Assembly: GCA_002393725.1 (NCBI GenBank)
Contig: DGTJ01000008.1
Coordinates: 1 to 31,591 of the forward strand
Origin: Prevotella sp. UBA4339
GTDB lineage: Bacteria > Bacteroidota > Bacteroidia > Bacteroidales > Bacteroidaceae
Direction of reading: 5' to 3'
DNA length: 31,591 nt
The position numbers and the translations under genes are program-made. The notes under the pieces are model-generated. The model saw only the letters and a list, made by a program, of their open reading frames with translations, did no database searches and was not told the DNA's origin. This document shows positions 1 through 7,348 of the stretch, piece after piece (within the stretch, counting starts at the first letter, position 1; every line of letters begins with the position of its first letter).

Positions 1-130
1 AATTATAATTAATATATTTATATGATATATTTTTCCCCCTCAAGGGTGAATTCAAATTCCTTAATGACTAAATGACTAATGACTAAATGACTAAATCAAA
101 GACATTCAAGATGCTTTTTTTTCGGAAATA
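1..130. repeat. AT-rich non-coding DNA with a short tandem repeat
   Basis: No gene is visible here. Bases 63-96 hold about four imperfect tandem copies of a 7-8 base unit (A)ATGACTA, followed by an AT-rich stretch. The copies are too short and too close together for a CRISPR array. They could be a simple-sequence repeat or low-affinity protein sites; nothing distinguishes these. Confidence 0.6.
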
Positions 131-162
131 TTTGGTTGTTACGAGATTTTTTTGTACCTTTG
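131..162 (+). promoter_or_regulatory. Bacteroidetes-type promoter facing right, without an obvious gene
   Basis: TTTG at 131-134, a 20-base spacer and TACCTTTG at 155-162 match the Bacteroidetes consensus TTG/TTTG-N19-20-TAnnTTTG exactly. A transcript would begin near base 169. Downstream there are only very short frames (10-18 codons), and then the 3' end of an oppositely oriented operon. It may drive a short or antisense RNA. Confidence 0.55.
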
Positions 163-261
163 CAATGGCTAATGAAAGGAGTGGGAAGCAGCCATCAACA
201 ATAGAAGAAATTGCGAGGTAAAATCTAGGATTGCGCGCATTTACGGTAGCATAGTCTTCTT

Positions 262-296
262 AAAAAAGAATCCCCGCCCCTTGATGAGCGAGGATT
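262..296 (-). terminator. Rho-independent terminator of the aromatic/hydrolase operon
   Basis: Read on the minus strand, AATCCTCGC (296-288) and GCGGGGATT (277-269) form a 9-bp stem with one G-U pair around a 10-base loop. A T-rich run follows (268-262). It sits 40 bases past the stop codon of the last gene of the operon. Confidence 0.8.
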
Positions 297-336
297 ATCA
301 TATCGGATGAGCCGCATGCCGGAGCTATGTCTGTCA

Positions 337-1461
337 CTAACGGCTGAGCACCTTCTTACCCGAAACGACTCTTATGCCGTGAGTCATGGAGTTCTTGTCC
401 TGCACGACTCCCCTCAGGTCGTAGGCCACGCCCTGCTCCCGACCTTGAGCCTCAGCAGCCTCGATGCCAGCCGTCTGCATCCTGTCAAGCTCGAAGGTAG
501 CGATTACGGGATAGTGGTCGCCCAAGGGCTTGCCTTCATACTGGTAGCCAGTCCTGTCAATCGTGAAGCTTACGGGAGTGATCTGCGTACCGCCTATAGG
601 ATTGATATAGAGGATCTTGTCGAGAGTCTCGTCGGCCGGTTTCTCGCCGTCCAGCTGAGGATAGCTGCCGCCATTGCACTTCTCTACCCACACGTCGCCG
701 CATGTGGCCTTGCCCGAAGCATTGATAGCGTCGACGAACTGCGTCTTCACCGAGTCACGACAGTAATAGCTGTTCATGTCGCCAGCCACGATGACAGGTC
801 TGCTGTCCAGATGCTCCATGATATAGTCGCGGAGCTGCCTCCATTGCGAGAGTCGTGCAGCCTTGTCGCGGGCATCGTTCTTCTTCTGCTCGTCGCGGCC
901 GCTGCTGGCATCCATGTGCATGTTGTACACCACCACCTTCTGCCCGTCGGCCAGAGTGACGTCATGCCTGCGGAATCCCTTGGTGATCATGTCGTCGAAG
1001 TCGTGGCTGAACTTTCCGAAGCACTGATTCCAGGCCACGCGCTCATAGCCAGTGTCCTGCACATCCTTCTTCCAGAGCATGTTAAGGCCGTCGCACTCAA
1101 ACTTCAGGTTCTGCAGGTGGGCAAAGTCGATATCCTTCTCCTCCACTATTACTCCGCCGCTCCATTCGTCATGCTCATAGCCCGCAAAGAGCCTCGACCA
1201 TATCTCCCAACGGTAGTTGAAGTCTTCCTGCAGACAGAGGATGTCGCAGTCTTTCTTAGCCAGATACTCGCTGACGCGCTCGCTTCCGGCCGACTTCGGG
1301 CCGTCGGGATTGACATTGAATACGAAGATCTTGCCCGGCAGTCCGTCGACGTTAAGCGACATGAGTGTGAATGTAGACTTCTCCTGAGCACTTGCCCCCG
1401 ATGCTACGCACCACGCTAATACCAGTGCTCCTATGATGCTGTATATTCTTGATGTTTTCAT
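337..1461 (-). CDS. Exported endonuclease/exonuclease/phosphatase-fold hydrolase (sphingomyelinase-like)
   Basis: This is a 374-residue exported protein of the DNase I/neutral sphingomyelinase superfamily of metal-dependent phosphoesterases. I see a signal peptide (residues 1-25, ending ASA). The family motifs appear in order: LNVDG with Asn37, LQED with Glu79, HMD with His182 and Asp184, GDMN with Asp228 and Asn230, and GDHYP with Asp315 and His316. The catalytic set is therefore complete. The tail (about 346-374, YDLRG...GIRVVSGKK) resembles a degenerate type IX secretion C-terminal signal. I chose the ATG at 1461 because the signal peptide begins there; an in-frame ATG at 1494 would overlap the upstream gene and add 11 polar residues. 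The upstream hydrolase gene ends 19 bases before this start, so the two are probably co-transcribed. Whether the substrate is sphingomyelin, another phosphodiester or nucleic acid cannot be told from sequence. Confidence 0.85.
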   Translation of the reverse strand: MKTSRIYSIIGALVLAWCVASGASAQEKSTFTLMSLNVDGLPGKIFVFNVNPDGPKSAGSERVSEYLAKKDCDILCLQEDFNYRWEIWSRLFAGYEHDEWSGGVIVEEKDIDFAHLQNLKFECDGLNMLWKKDVQDTGYERVAWNQCFGKFSHDFDDMITKGFRRHDVTLADGQKVVVYNMHMDASSGRDEQKKNDARDKAARLSQWRQLRDYIMEHLDSRPVIVAGDMNSYYCRDSVKTQFVDAINASGKATCGDVWVEKCNGGSYPQLDGEKPADETLDKILYINPIGGTQITPVSFTIDRTGYQYEGKPLGDHYPVIATFELDRMQTAGIEAAEAQGREQGVAYDLRGVVQDKNSMTHGIRVVSGKKVLSR

Positions 1462-1480
1462 ATTGTGTCGCATTGAGATA

Positions 1481-3190
1481 TTAGTTTTCGTCATAGATAT
1501 TCACATTGTTCTCCTTGAGCCAGTCGATGAGATAGCGCTGATAGAATCCGGTGAGGAATGGCTCAGCAGTACTTGCCTCCTCGCTGCGGGCATCGGCAGT
1601 GACCTTACGGGCAGAGCTTGGCTCGGAGTTTAGGTAAGCGAAGACCTCCTGAATGTCGTTCAAGTCTATACCACAGTCATTGAGAATCAGCAGCACCTCT
1701 GCCGTTGAAGTGCCCAAGCCCTTCAGTGTCGACTCCAATTGTATCAGCATCTCCAGGAATCCCATTGCGCCAGAAGATGCACCAGAAGAGCTGCCAATGC
1801 CTGAAGTAAGGCTCTTCACGGCTCCCTTCACGTCGATGCCCTTCGACTCCAGCGCACGGATGATGCCCATCAGCGTGGCAGATTCTATGAGGTCGGCATA
1901 GTGGGTGTTCAGCTCTCCGTCGTAATATAGTATAGGTGTAGCTGTCAGCGTGGCAGCAAGCGTTATGTAGAATATGGCCCCTCCTTCAATAGAATGCTCC
2001 TTCAACGGCAGGAAGTAGTTGGTCTGCAGGCGTGTGCGCTCAGGTATGACCGACTTCTTGAACCCCTCGCACTTCTTTCCGTTGTCATAGGTGAAGTCGC
2101 TGAGGAAGTTGATGAATGCGCGTCCTGCTGCTGGCGGCACTAAGCTGTCGCGAAGTATATGCATGGAGAAATAGCGCTGCGTGGAGTCGGGAGTCCAGCC
2201 GTTGACCATACTGTTTTTCTCTGCCAGCTTTTTTACCTTGCCGAACTCTTCTGTATCGGTGCTGAGGAACTTGTCCTGTATCAAGTCTGAGAGCGTCATT
2301 CCCTTCATCTTGTCTAAGAGATCACGCTTACTGACCTTTCCGCTACGGAACCATTCCTGGAAGTTAGATGCCAGAGGCTCCTTGAACAAGTCGCTGTACG
2401 TATACCCTAAATTCCCGTGCCGGTTGAACATGTCGAGCACCATCGGCAGACAAATGGGGTCATATGCCACCTTATCCTTATTCCTGATGTATTCGTAGTA
2501 GGCCTCCATGATATTAAAAGGCATGCCGCCAACCATTGTCTTGTCGAACTTCACCTGATCACGGTATTTCATGTCGCGCACCCGCTGTGTGGCAATGGCG
2601 TCGAATCCGCCCGAGGAGTAGCCCGCATTGATGAGGAACTTGCCCTGGCTGATGTTACGGCTGTCGAGCAGCTTCCTTGCCGCCAGCAGGCAGTCGATAC
2701 TTGCCTGACCGTTGATGTCGTTGTAGCAGAACACCTGCCCGGCTCCCTTGTTCTCATTGATGCCGAATCCCAGGAAGTCGCTGCACACCACGATCCAGTT
2801 GGGTTTCAGGGGATTAGCCATCACCAAGTCCTCGCCTTCGGCAAAGCCTCGCGTGGGAGCGCAGTCAAAAGCGAGCTGCCTGTAGTGCTGATGGAGCAGG
2901 ATGCCGTCGCAGGGCTGCTCGCCACTATAGACCTCCTGGGGGATGCATACATAGCCGCTGAGGAGTACATCGTTGCCCTGCAGGTCTTTCGAGGTGTAGG
3001 CAATGTCGATGCGGTGCATCTGCCGGCTCGCAAGGTTGACTCCCCTGTAGCCGAAATTCCATACGGTATCCACCTCGTGGAGGATGGACACGTCGGCCGG
3101 TGTGCTTGTCTGTGCCGTTCCAAGCAAACTGAAGCTCAGAAGGCAGAACAACACACACGACCATCTTTTTGCAATCTCTCTTGTTTTCAT
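1481..3190 (-). CDS. Exported alpha/beta-hydrolase (lipase/peptidase-like)
   Basis: This 569-residue protein has a signal peptide (about residues 1-26, ending GTAQ), so it acts outside the cytoplasm. The nucleophile motif G-Y-S-S-G is at 190-194 (Ser192). A plausible acid is Asp348 in RDSLVP and a plausible histidine is His399 in KEHSIEGG, giving a full Ser-Asp-His triad in the order usual for alpha/beta hydrolases. Residues 410-569 are a C-terminal extension with a Ser/Gly-rich linker near 465-480; its role is unknown. The overall form recalls secreted lipases and prolyl-oligopeptidase-like hydrolases of Bacteroidetes, and I cannot name the substrate. The start ATG overlaps the tyrA stop codon as ATGA, so translation is probably coupled to tyrA. 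The phosphoesterase gene follows 19 bases after its stop. Confidence 0.82.
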   Translation of the reverse strand: MKTREIAKRWSCVLFCLLSFSLLGTAQTSTPADVSILHEVDTVWNFGYRGVNLASRQMHRIDIAYTSKDLQGNDVLLSGYVCIPQEVYSGEQPCDGILLHQHYRQLAFDCAPTRGFAEGEDLVMANPLKPNWIVVCSDFLGFGINENKGAGQVFCYNDINGQASIDCLLAARKLLDSRNISQGKFLINAGYSSGGFDAIATQRVRDMKYRDQVKFDKTMVGGMPFNIMEAYYEYIRNKDKVAYDPICLPMVLDMFNRHGNLGYTYSDLFKEPLASNFQEWFRSGKVSKRDLLDKMKGMTLSDLIQDKFLSTDTEEFGKVKKLAEKNSMVNGWTPDSTQRYFSMHILRDSLVPPAAGRAFINFLSDFTYDNGKKCEGFKKSVIPERTRLQTNYFLPLKEHSIEGGAIFYITLAATLTATPILYYDGELNTHYADLIESATLMGIIRALESKGIDVKGAVKSLTSGIGSSSGASSGAMGFLEMLIQLESTLKGLGTSTAEVLLILNDCGIDLNDIQEVFAYLNSEPSSARKVTADARSEEASTAEPFLTGFYQRYLIDWLKENNVNIYDEN

Positions 3191-3981
3191 TTCTTTATCT
3201 CTATGTCGCGCTTTACGTTGTTGCGTATCTTGGTGAGGTAGCCCTTCATGCCTTCGGCATCCTTGTTGTCGATAATCTCGAGCAGCTGCTTCAGCTCCGT
3301 GCGGATCTGCGACACCTGGTCGTGGGTGTAGGGATTGAAGAGTATTTCCTGTAGCAGATAGTCATCCTCATTGAGCACGCCCTTGGCAATGCGCATGTGG
3401 CGCTTGAAGGTGGTGCCCGGGGCATCCTGATGCTTCATGACGGCAGCAAAGACGAAGGTAGACACAAACGGTATCGACAGCGAGTAGGCCACCGTCTTGT
3501 CGTGCTCCTCGAAGCTGTACTCATAGATGTTGAGACCCAGCTTCTGGTAGAGGTCCTTGAAGAATATGCGCCCCATATAGTCACCCTCGCTGATGATGAT
3601 GGCATTCTCCTCGGAGAGCTGCTGGAGATTGGCAAACGTGGGTCCGAACATCGGGTGGGTAGACACATAGCGCATGCCCGTCTGCTCATAGAAGTCCTTC
3701 AGGTCGGTCTTCACGGAGGCTATGTCGCTGATGATGCACTCCTTGGGGAGATATGGGATGACATCTTCGAACACGGGAATGGTGTATTTCAGAGTGACGG
3801 CATTGATGAGCAGTTCGGGCTTGAACTCCCGAATCTCATCAAAGGTGGTGAAACGCTGGCAGTTATACGTAAAACGCATGCGCTTGGGGTCACGCTCGAA
3901 AACAGCCACCTCATGCTCAAAGCTAAGCAGGTCGATGAAGAAACTTCCCATCTTTCCTGCACCCATAACAAGAATCTTCAT
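3187..3981 (-). CDS. tyrA: Prephenate dehydrogenase
   Basis: It oxidatively decarboxylates prephenate to 4-hydroxyphenylpyruvate with NAD(P), the committed step to tyrosine. The 264 residues start with a Rossmann nucleotide loop G-A-G-K-M-G (7-12). SDIASVK (about 85-91) and the STHPMFGP motif (107-114) follow; the latter carries the His-Pro pair typical of TyrA. No fused chorismate mutase or ACT domain is present. Chorismate mutase is supplied by the neighbouring DAHP synthase fusion, whose gene ends 37 bases upstream. The gene lies fourth in the aromatic operon and is probably controlled by the attenuator near 7.1-7.3 kb. Its stop overlaps the start of an exported hydrolase gene. Confidence 0.93.
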   Translation of the reverse strand: MKILVMGAGKMGSFFIDLLSFEHEVAVFERDPKRMRFTYNCQRFTTFDEIREFKPELLINAVTLKYTIPVFEDVIPYLPKECIISDIASVKTDLKDFYEQTGMRYVSTHPMFGPTFANLQQLSEENAIIISEGDYMGRIFFKDLYQKLGLNIYEYSFEEHDKTVAYSLSIPFVSTFVFAAVMKHQDAPGTTFKRHMRIAKGVLNEDDYLLQEILFNPYTHDQVSQIRTELKQLLEIIDNKDAEGMKGYLTKIRNNVKRDIEIKK

Positions 3982-4018
3982 AACATTTCGTTTTTAAATG
4001 ATATTCTTTATGAAAGAA

Positions 4019-5083
4019 CTACTTATTAATAATTTCAATCTGCTGGCGTACTGACTCCTCGTGGATATTCTCGAAGACATGAGCCACGAACTCCGGATCC
4101 ATACCGCAGAGCGCACCCTGAGCACCACGCTTGTTGAGTATCTCATTGTAACGGTTGGCCTGCAGCACCGTCATGTTGTGCTCCTTCTTATACTGACCAA
4201 TCTCACGGCACACCCTCATGCGCTTGGCGAGCAGGTCCATCAGCTGATTGTCGAGCTCATCAATCTGCTTACGCAACTGTGTGATGCCCTCAGTGGTGGT
4301 CTTCTCATCACGCACTACGAGCAGGCTCAGGATATAGTCGAGCACATCGGGAGTAACCTGCTGCTTGGCATCGCTCCAAGCCTTGTCAGGGTCGCAGTGA
4401 CTCTCAACGATCAGGCCGTCGAAGCCCAGGTCCATAGCCTGCTGGCAGAGAGGAGCGATCAGCTCGCGGCGACCTCCTATATGTGACGGGTCGCTGATGA
4501 TAGGCAGGTCCGGAATCCTGCGGCGCAGCTCGATGGGAATCTGCCACATCGGAGCATTACGGTAAATCTTCTGCTCATAGCTTGAGAAGCCGCGATGGAT
4601 GGCACCCAGACGCTTGATGCCTGCCTGATTGATACGCTCCAAGGCACCAATCCATAACTCAAGGTCAGGATTGACGGGATTCTTCACGAACACAGGCACG
4701 TCGACTCCCTTCAGGGAATCGGCAATAGCCTGCATGGCGAACGGATTGGCTGATGTGCGCGCACCTATCCAAAGGATGTCAACACCATATTTCAGACACA
4801 GCTCCACATGCTCTGGGGTAGCCACCTCGGTGGAGACAAGCATCTTGGTGTCTTTCTTCACTTCGGCAAGCCACTTGAGGGCTGGCTCACCATGACCCTC
4901 AAAGCCACCCGGCTTGGTACGTGGCTTCCACACGCCGGCACGGAAGTTGTGACAGCCTTTCATCGCCAGTTCGCGGGCTGTCGTCATCACTTGTTCCTCC
5001 GTCTCAGCAGAGCAAGGGCCTGCTATCACGAAAGGACGTTCGTTGTCACTAGGTAAATTCAATGGGGCTAAGTCTAATTCCAT
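4019..5083 (-). CDS. Bifunctional DAHP synthase / chorismate mutase
   Basis: The N-terminal part (about residues 1-262) is a 3-deoxy-7-phosphoheptulonate synthase of the type that resembles KDO8P synthase. It condenses phosphoenolpyruvate and erythrose 4-phosphate. Visible motifs are GPCSAE (22-27), KPRTKPGG, KNPVNPD, IHRGFSSYE, SDPSHIGG and VESHCDPD. The C-terminal part (about 268-354) is an AroQ-class helical chorismate mutase with RKQIDELDNQL and KRMRVCREIG. The protein therefore supplies both the first step of the shikimate pathway and the conversion of chorismate to prephenate, the substrate of the pheA and tyrA products on either side. The fusion is common in Bacteroidetes. The gene starts 2 bases after the stop of the aminotransferase gene. 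Confidence 0.93.
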   Translation of the reverse strand: MELDLAPLNLPSDNERPFVIAGPCSAETEEQVMTTARELAMKGCHNFRAGVWKPRTKPGGFEGHGEPALKWLAEVKKDTKMLVSTEVATPEHVELCLKYGVDILWIGARTSANPFAMQAIADSLKGVDVPVFVKNPVNPDLELWIGALERINQAGIKRLGAIHRGFSSYEQKIYRNAPMWQIPIELRRRIPDLPIISDPSHIGGRRELIAPLCQQAMDLGFDGLIVESHCDPDKAWSDAKQQVTPDVLDYILSLLVVRDEKTTTEGITQLRKQIDELDNQLMDLLAKRMRVCREIGQYKKEHNMTVLQANRYNEILNKRGAQGALCGMDPEFVAHVFENIHEESVRQQIEIINK

Positions 5084-5085
5084 AA

Positions 5086-6258
5086 TTATATCGTTTTTTT
5101 GATTCTTTCTAATGCTTCTTCTATCTTCTCTTCCTTGGCACAGAGGGAGATGCGGATATACCGCTCGCCATTCGAGCCGAAGATGAAGCCTGGGGTGATG
5201 AACACGCGTGCCTCGTGCAATACCTTCTCAGTAAGATCCTCTACATTGGCATAGGTGGCAGGTATCTTCCCCCAGAGGAACATGCCCACCTGACTCTTGT
5301 CATAGTCGCAGCCAAGCACATCCATAATCTTCTCCGCCCACTGGCGACGACGTGCGTATGTATTGATATTGTACTCACGATGCCAAGCCTCATCATTATT
5401 ATATGCCTCAGCAGCTGCAAGCTGGATGCCTCGGAAGGTACCGCTCTCGATGTTCGACTGCACCTTCAGTATCCATGAGATAAACTCAGCGTTAGTGGCG
5501 CAGAGGCCTACACGCCAGCCGGGCATATTGTGGCTCTTCGACATCGAATTGAACTCAATGCAGCAGTCCTTGGCACCCGGCACTTGGAGAATACTCAGAT
5601 GCTCTTCGCTGAGAATAAAGGAGTATGGGTTGTCGTTCACCACAACGATACCATGATCCTTGGCAAACTGCACCAGGCGCTCGTAAGTGGCACGCTGGGC
5701 ACGACCTCCTGTAGGCATGTTGGGATAGTTGGTCCACATCAGTCTGACATTTGATAGATCCATCTTCTCAAGCTCTTCGAAATCGGGCTGCCAGCCGTTA
5801 TCCTCGCGGAGGTTATAGTTTACGATCTTTGCTCCGAGTATCTTGCTCAGGGAGGTATATGTAGGATAGCCCGGATTAGGCACAAGCACCTCGTCACCAG
5901 GATTGACAAAGGCGAGAGTGACATGAAGTATACCTTCCTTAGAACCGATCAGCGGCAGAAGTTCTGTCTTGGCATCGAGCTCGACACCATACCAGCGCTT
6001 ATAGAATCCAGCCATCGCCTCGCGCAGCTCTGGCGTGCCCATAGTAGGCTGATAGCCATGAGCACTCGGCTGATGAGCCACCTCGCAGAGCTTTTCTATC
6101 GTCTGCTCCGACGGGGGCATGTCTGGACTTCCGATGGCAAGACTGATAATGTCCTTGCCTTCGGCATTGAGCTGGGCAACTTCCTTCAGCTTCCTGCTGA
6201 AATAGTACTCACTGACGAGCGACAAGCGCTCGGCTGGCTTAATTGGTCTGTTTGCCAT
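5086..6258 (-). CDS. Class I/II PLP-dependent aminotransferase, probably aromatic
   Basis: This 390-residue fold-type I aminotransferase carries NYPNMPTGG (178-185) in the substrate/PLP region and NDNPYS (208-213). The Schiff-base lysine Lys241 lies in SMSKSHNMPGWRVG. Family members include LL-diaminopimelate and aromatic aminotransferases. Its place between pheA and the DAHP synthase/chorismate mutase gene suggests it transaminates phenylpyruvate and 4-hydroxyphenylpyruvate to Phe and Tyr, which is inference from context. The start ATG lies 20 bases inside the end of pheA, so the two are tightly coupled. No membrane segment or signal peptide is seen, so it should be cytoplasmic. Confidence 0.9.
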   Translation of the reverse strand: MANRPIKPAERLSLVSEYYFSRKLKEVAQLNAEGKDIISLAIGSPDMPPSEQTIEKLCEVAHQPSAHGYQPTMGTPELREAMAGFYKRWYGVELDAKTELLPLIGSKEGILHVTLAFVNPGDEVLVPNPGYPTYTSLSKILGAKIVNYNLREDNGWQPDFEELEKMDLSNVRLMWTNYPNMPTGGRAQRATYERLVQFAKDHGIVVVNDNPYSFILSEEHLSILQVPGAKDCCIEFNSMSKSHNMPGWRVGLCATNAEFISWILKVQSNIESGTFRGIQLAAAEAYNNDEAWHREYNINTYARRRQWAEKIMDVLGCDYDKSQVGMFLWGKIPATYANVEDLTEKVLHEARVFITPGFIFGSNGERYIRISLCAKEEKIEEALERIKKTI

Positions 6259-7081
6259 CTTTATATTCTCCTAAAATCGTTAAATCCTTTGTTAATGGGG
6301 TTATTGCGTCAATGGCCTGACGGTAGCGGGTGAGGTCATTGTACATGACATCTACATAGAACAGGTACTCCCACTCATGACCGATGATGGGCAATGACTG
6401 AATCTTCGTGAGGTTGATCTTGTAGAACGACAATATCGCAAGCACGTGACTCAGCGAGCCTTCTTCATGAGGTAGTGAGAAGACGATACTCGACTTGTTG
6501 GCTTCCATAAGAGGGCGCAGGAGGTCGGCCTTGTTGGGGTTTGACACTACGAGGAAGCGGGTGAAGTTGTGCTTGTTGTCTTCAATATGGTTTTCAAGCA
6601 CCTTCAGTCCGTAGAGCTTTGCAGCCTCAGCATGACAGATGGCAGCCCATCCCCGCTTCTGGCCTTCGGCAATCATCTTTGCCGATCCTGCTGTATCCTC
6701 CGCCTCTACATTCTTCATCTGAGGATGCCGGGCAAGGAAGTTGCGGCACTGCATCAGAGCCACAGGATGGGAGTGGACCTCGGTGATTGTGTCCCAGTCA
6801 TCGTCAGGAAGGCAGCAGATGCAATGTGAGATATGAAGCTTATGCTCACCGACGATGGTAGTGCCCGAGTCGCGCAGCAGCTCATAGTTGTGCAGCAGGC
6901 TTCCGGCAATGGTATTCTCTATGGCGAGCATACCTATCATCGTAGGATCATTCTTCATGTTGGCGAAGACATCCTCGAAGGTGGCACAGCAGATCAGCTG
7001 TATCTGTTCACCCTCGAAAAACAGATGTGCCGCGATATCGTGAAACGATCCTATCAGTCCTTGTATTGCTATTCTCTTCAT
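6239..7081 (-). CDS. pheA: Prephenate dehydratase
   Basis: It converts prephenate to phenylpyruvate for phenylalanine synthesis. The 280-residue protein has the periplasmic-binding-like catalytic domain (about 1-180) with IENTIAGS, HSHPVALMQC and the catalytic T-R-F motif (174-176, in HNFTRF). A regulatory ACT domain follows (about 192-275, containing PHEEGSLSHVLAIL). The Phe-binding motif usually written ESRP reads QSLP here. Feedback binding may therefore differ, though the substitution may be normal for the phylum. It is the first enzyme gene behind the leader peptide and attenuator; its ATG is about 29 bases past the terminator stem. No chorismate mutase domain is fused. Confidence 0.93.
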   Translation of the reverse strand: MKRIAIQGLIGSFHDIAAHLFFEGEQIQLICCATFEDVFANMKNDPTMIGMLAIENTIAGSLLHNYELLRDSGTTIVGEHKLHISHCICCLPDDDWDTITEVHSHPVALMQCRNFLARHPQMKNVEAEDTAGSAKMIAEGQKRGWAAICHAEAAKLYGLKVLENHIEDNKHNFTRFLVVSNPNKADLLRPLMEANKSSIVFSLPHEEGSLSHVLAILSFYKINLTKIQSLPIIGHEWEYLFYVDVMYNDLTRYRQAIDAITPLTKDLTILGEYKDGKQTN

Positions 7082-7111
7082 ATCCTGTTTATCCTTTATA
7101 TTTTAAATGAA

Positions 7112-7141
7112 AACCCCACTTTCACGATGTGAAGCGGGGTT
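7112..7141 (-). terminator. Attenuator terminator hairpin before pheA
   Basis: On the minus strand, AACCCCGCTTCAC (7141-7129) pairs with GTGAA-A-GTGGGGTT (7125-7112) around a 3-base loop. One A is bulged and one pair is G-U. TTCATTT follows. The 5' arm is also complementary to 7196-7185, so this terminator and an upstream antiterminator hairpin exclude each other. Confidence 0.85.
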
Positions 7142-7196
7142 GTTTGTTCTTTATTCATATCTTCGTTGAACTTTATACGCAACGACCCGCTTCACA
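7128..7196 (-). promoter_or_regulatory. Antiterminator pairing of the pheA attenuator
   Basis: TGTGAAGCGGG at 7196-7186 is the exact reverse complement of CCCGCTTCACA at 7138-7128, an 11-bp pairing. The second arm is the same segment that forms the 5' side of the terminator stem. The first arm lies in the last codons of the leader peptide gene, so ribosome position can decide which hairpin forms. Confidence 0.8.
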
Positions 7197-7250
7197 GCAT
7201 CCTGCAAAGTAATAATAAAAGCCGTAAAAGTATGAATTCAACTTTGACAT
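7173..7250 (-). CDS. Aromatic operon leader peptide (attenuation peptide)
   Basis: This 25-codon frame starts with ATG and ends with TAA. Its residues 6-15 read SYFYGFYYYF: five Tyr (7, 9, 12, 13, 14) and three Phe (8, 11, 15) codons in nine positions. The remainder is AGCCEAGRCV. It begins about 23 bases after the predicted transcription start and precedes the mutually exclusive hairpins. A ribosome starved of Tyr-tRNA or Phe-tRNA would stall before the segment at 7196-7185. That would leave the segment free to form the antiterminator. A ribosome reaching the stop codon would mask it and let the terminator form. The peptide is a sensor rather than a functional protein. Codon content, position and hairpins agree; no homology search was run. 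Confidence 0.85.
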   Translation of the reverse strand: MSKLNSYFYGFYYYFAGCCEAGRCV

Positions 7251-7278
7251 ATTATCTCATTTTTGTTGTTATCGGGTG

Positions 7279-7310
7279 CAAAATTATCACTTTTTGGCGA
7301 AACGAGCAAA
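7279..7310 (-). promoter_or_regulatory. Promoter of the aromatic amino acid operon
   Basis: On the minus strand, TTTG (7310-7307), a 20-base spacer and TAATTTTG (7286-7279) match the Bacteroidetes sigma-70 consensus exactly. Transcription would begin near 7272, giving a leader of roughly 160 bases to the end of the attenuator. Confidence 0.75.
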
Positions 7311-7348
7311 TATTTTGCAAGAAAAATTACTCTTTAGCTTACATTTTT

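Noticed and set aside
63..96. Possible CRISPR-like array
   Set aside because: The repeat unit is only 7-8 bases with no spacers and no cas genes nearby.
307..1419. A 370-codon plus-strand open frame opposite the phosphoesterase gene
   Set aside because: It overlaps fully with a gene having a signal peptide and complete catalytic motifs on the other strand. Its translation has no domain logic and is rich in Leu/Val/His, as expected of antisense frames in GC-rich genes.
2417..3241. A 274-codon plus-strand frame opposite the alpha/beta-hydrolase gene
   Set aside because: The opposite strand has the serine hydrolase motifs and an ATGA overlap with tyrA. This frame has no recognisable features.
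7096..7158. A 20-codon ATG frame running through the attenuator terminator
   Set aside because: It contains two Phe codons, but at the terminator itself, where stalling could not control the hairpins as in classical attenuation. The upstream 25-codon frame explains the structure better.
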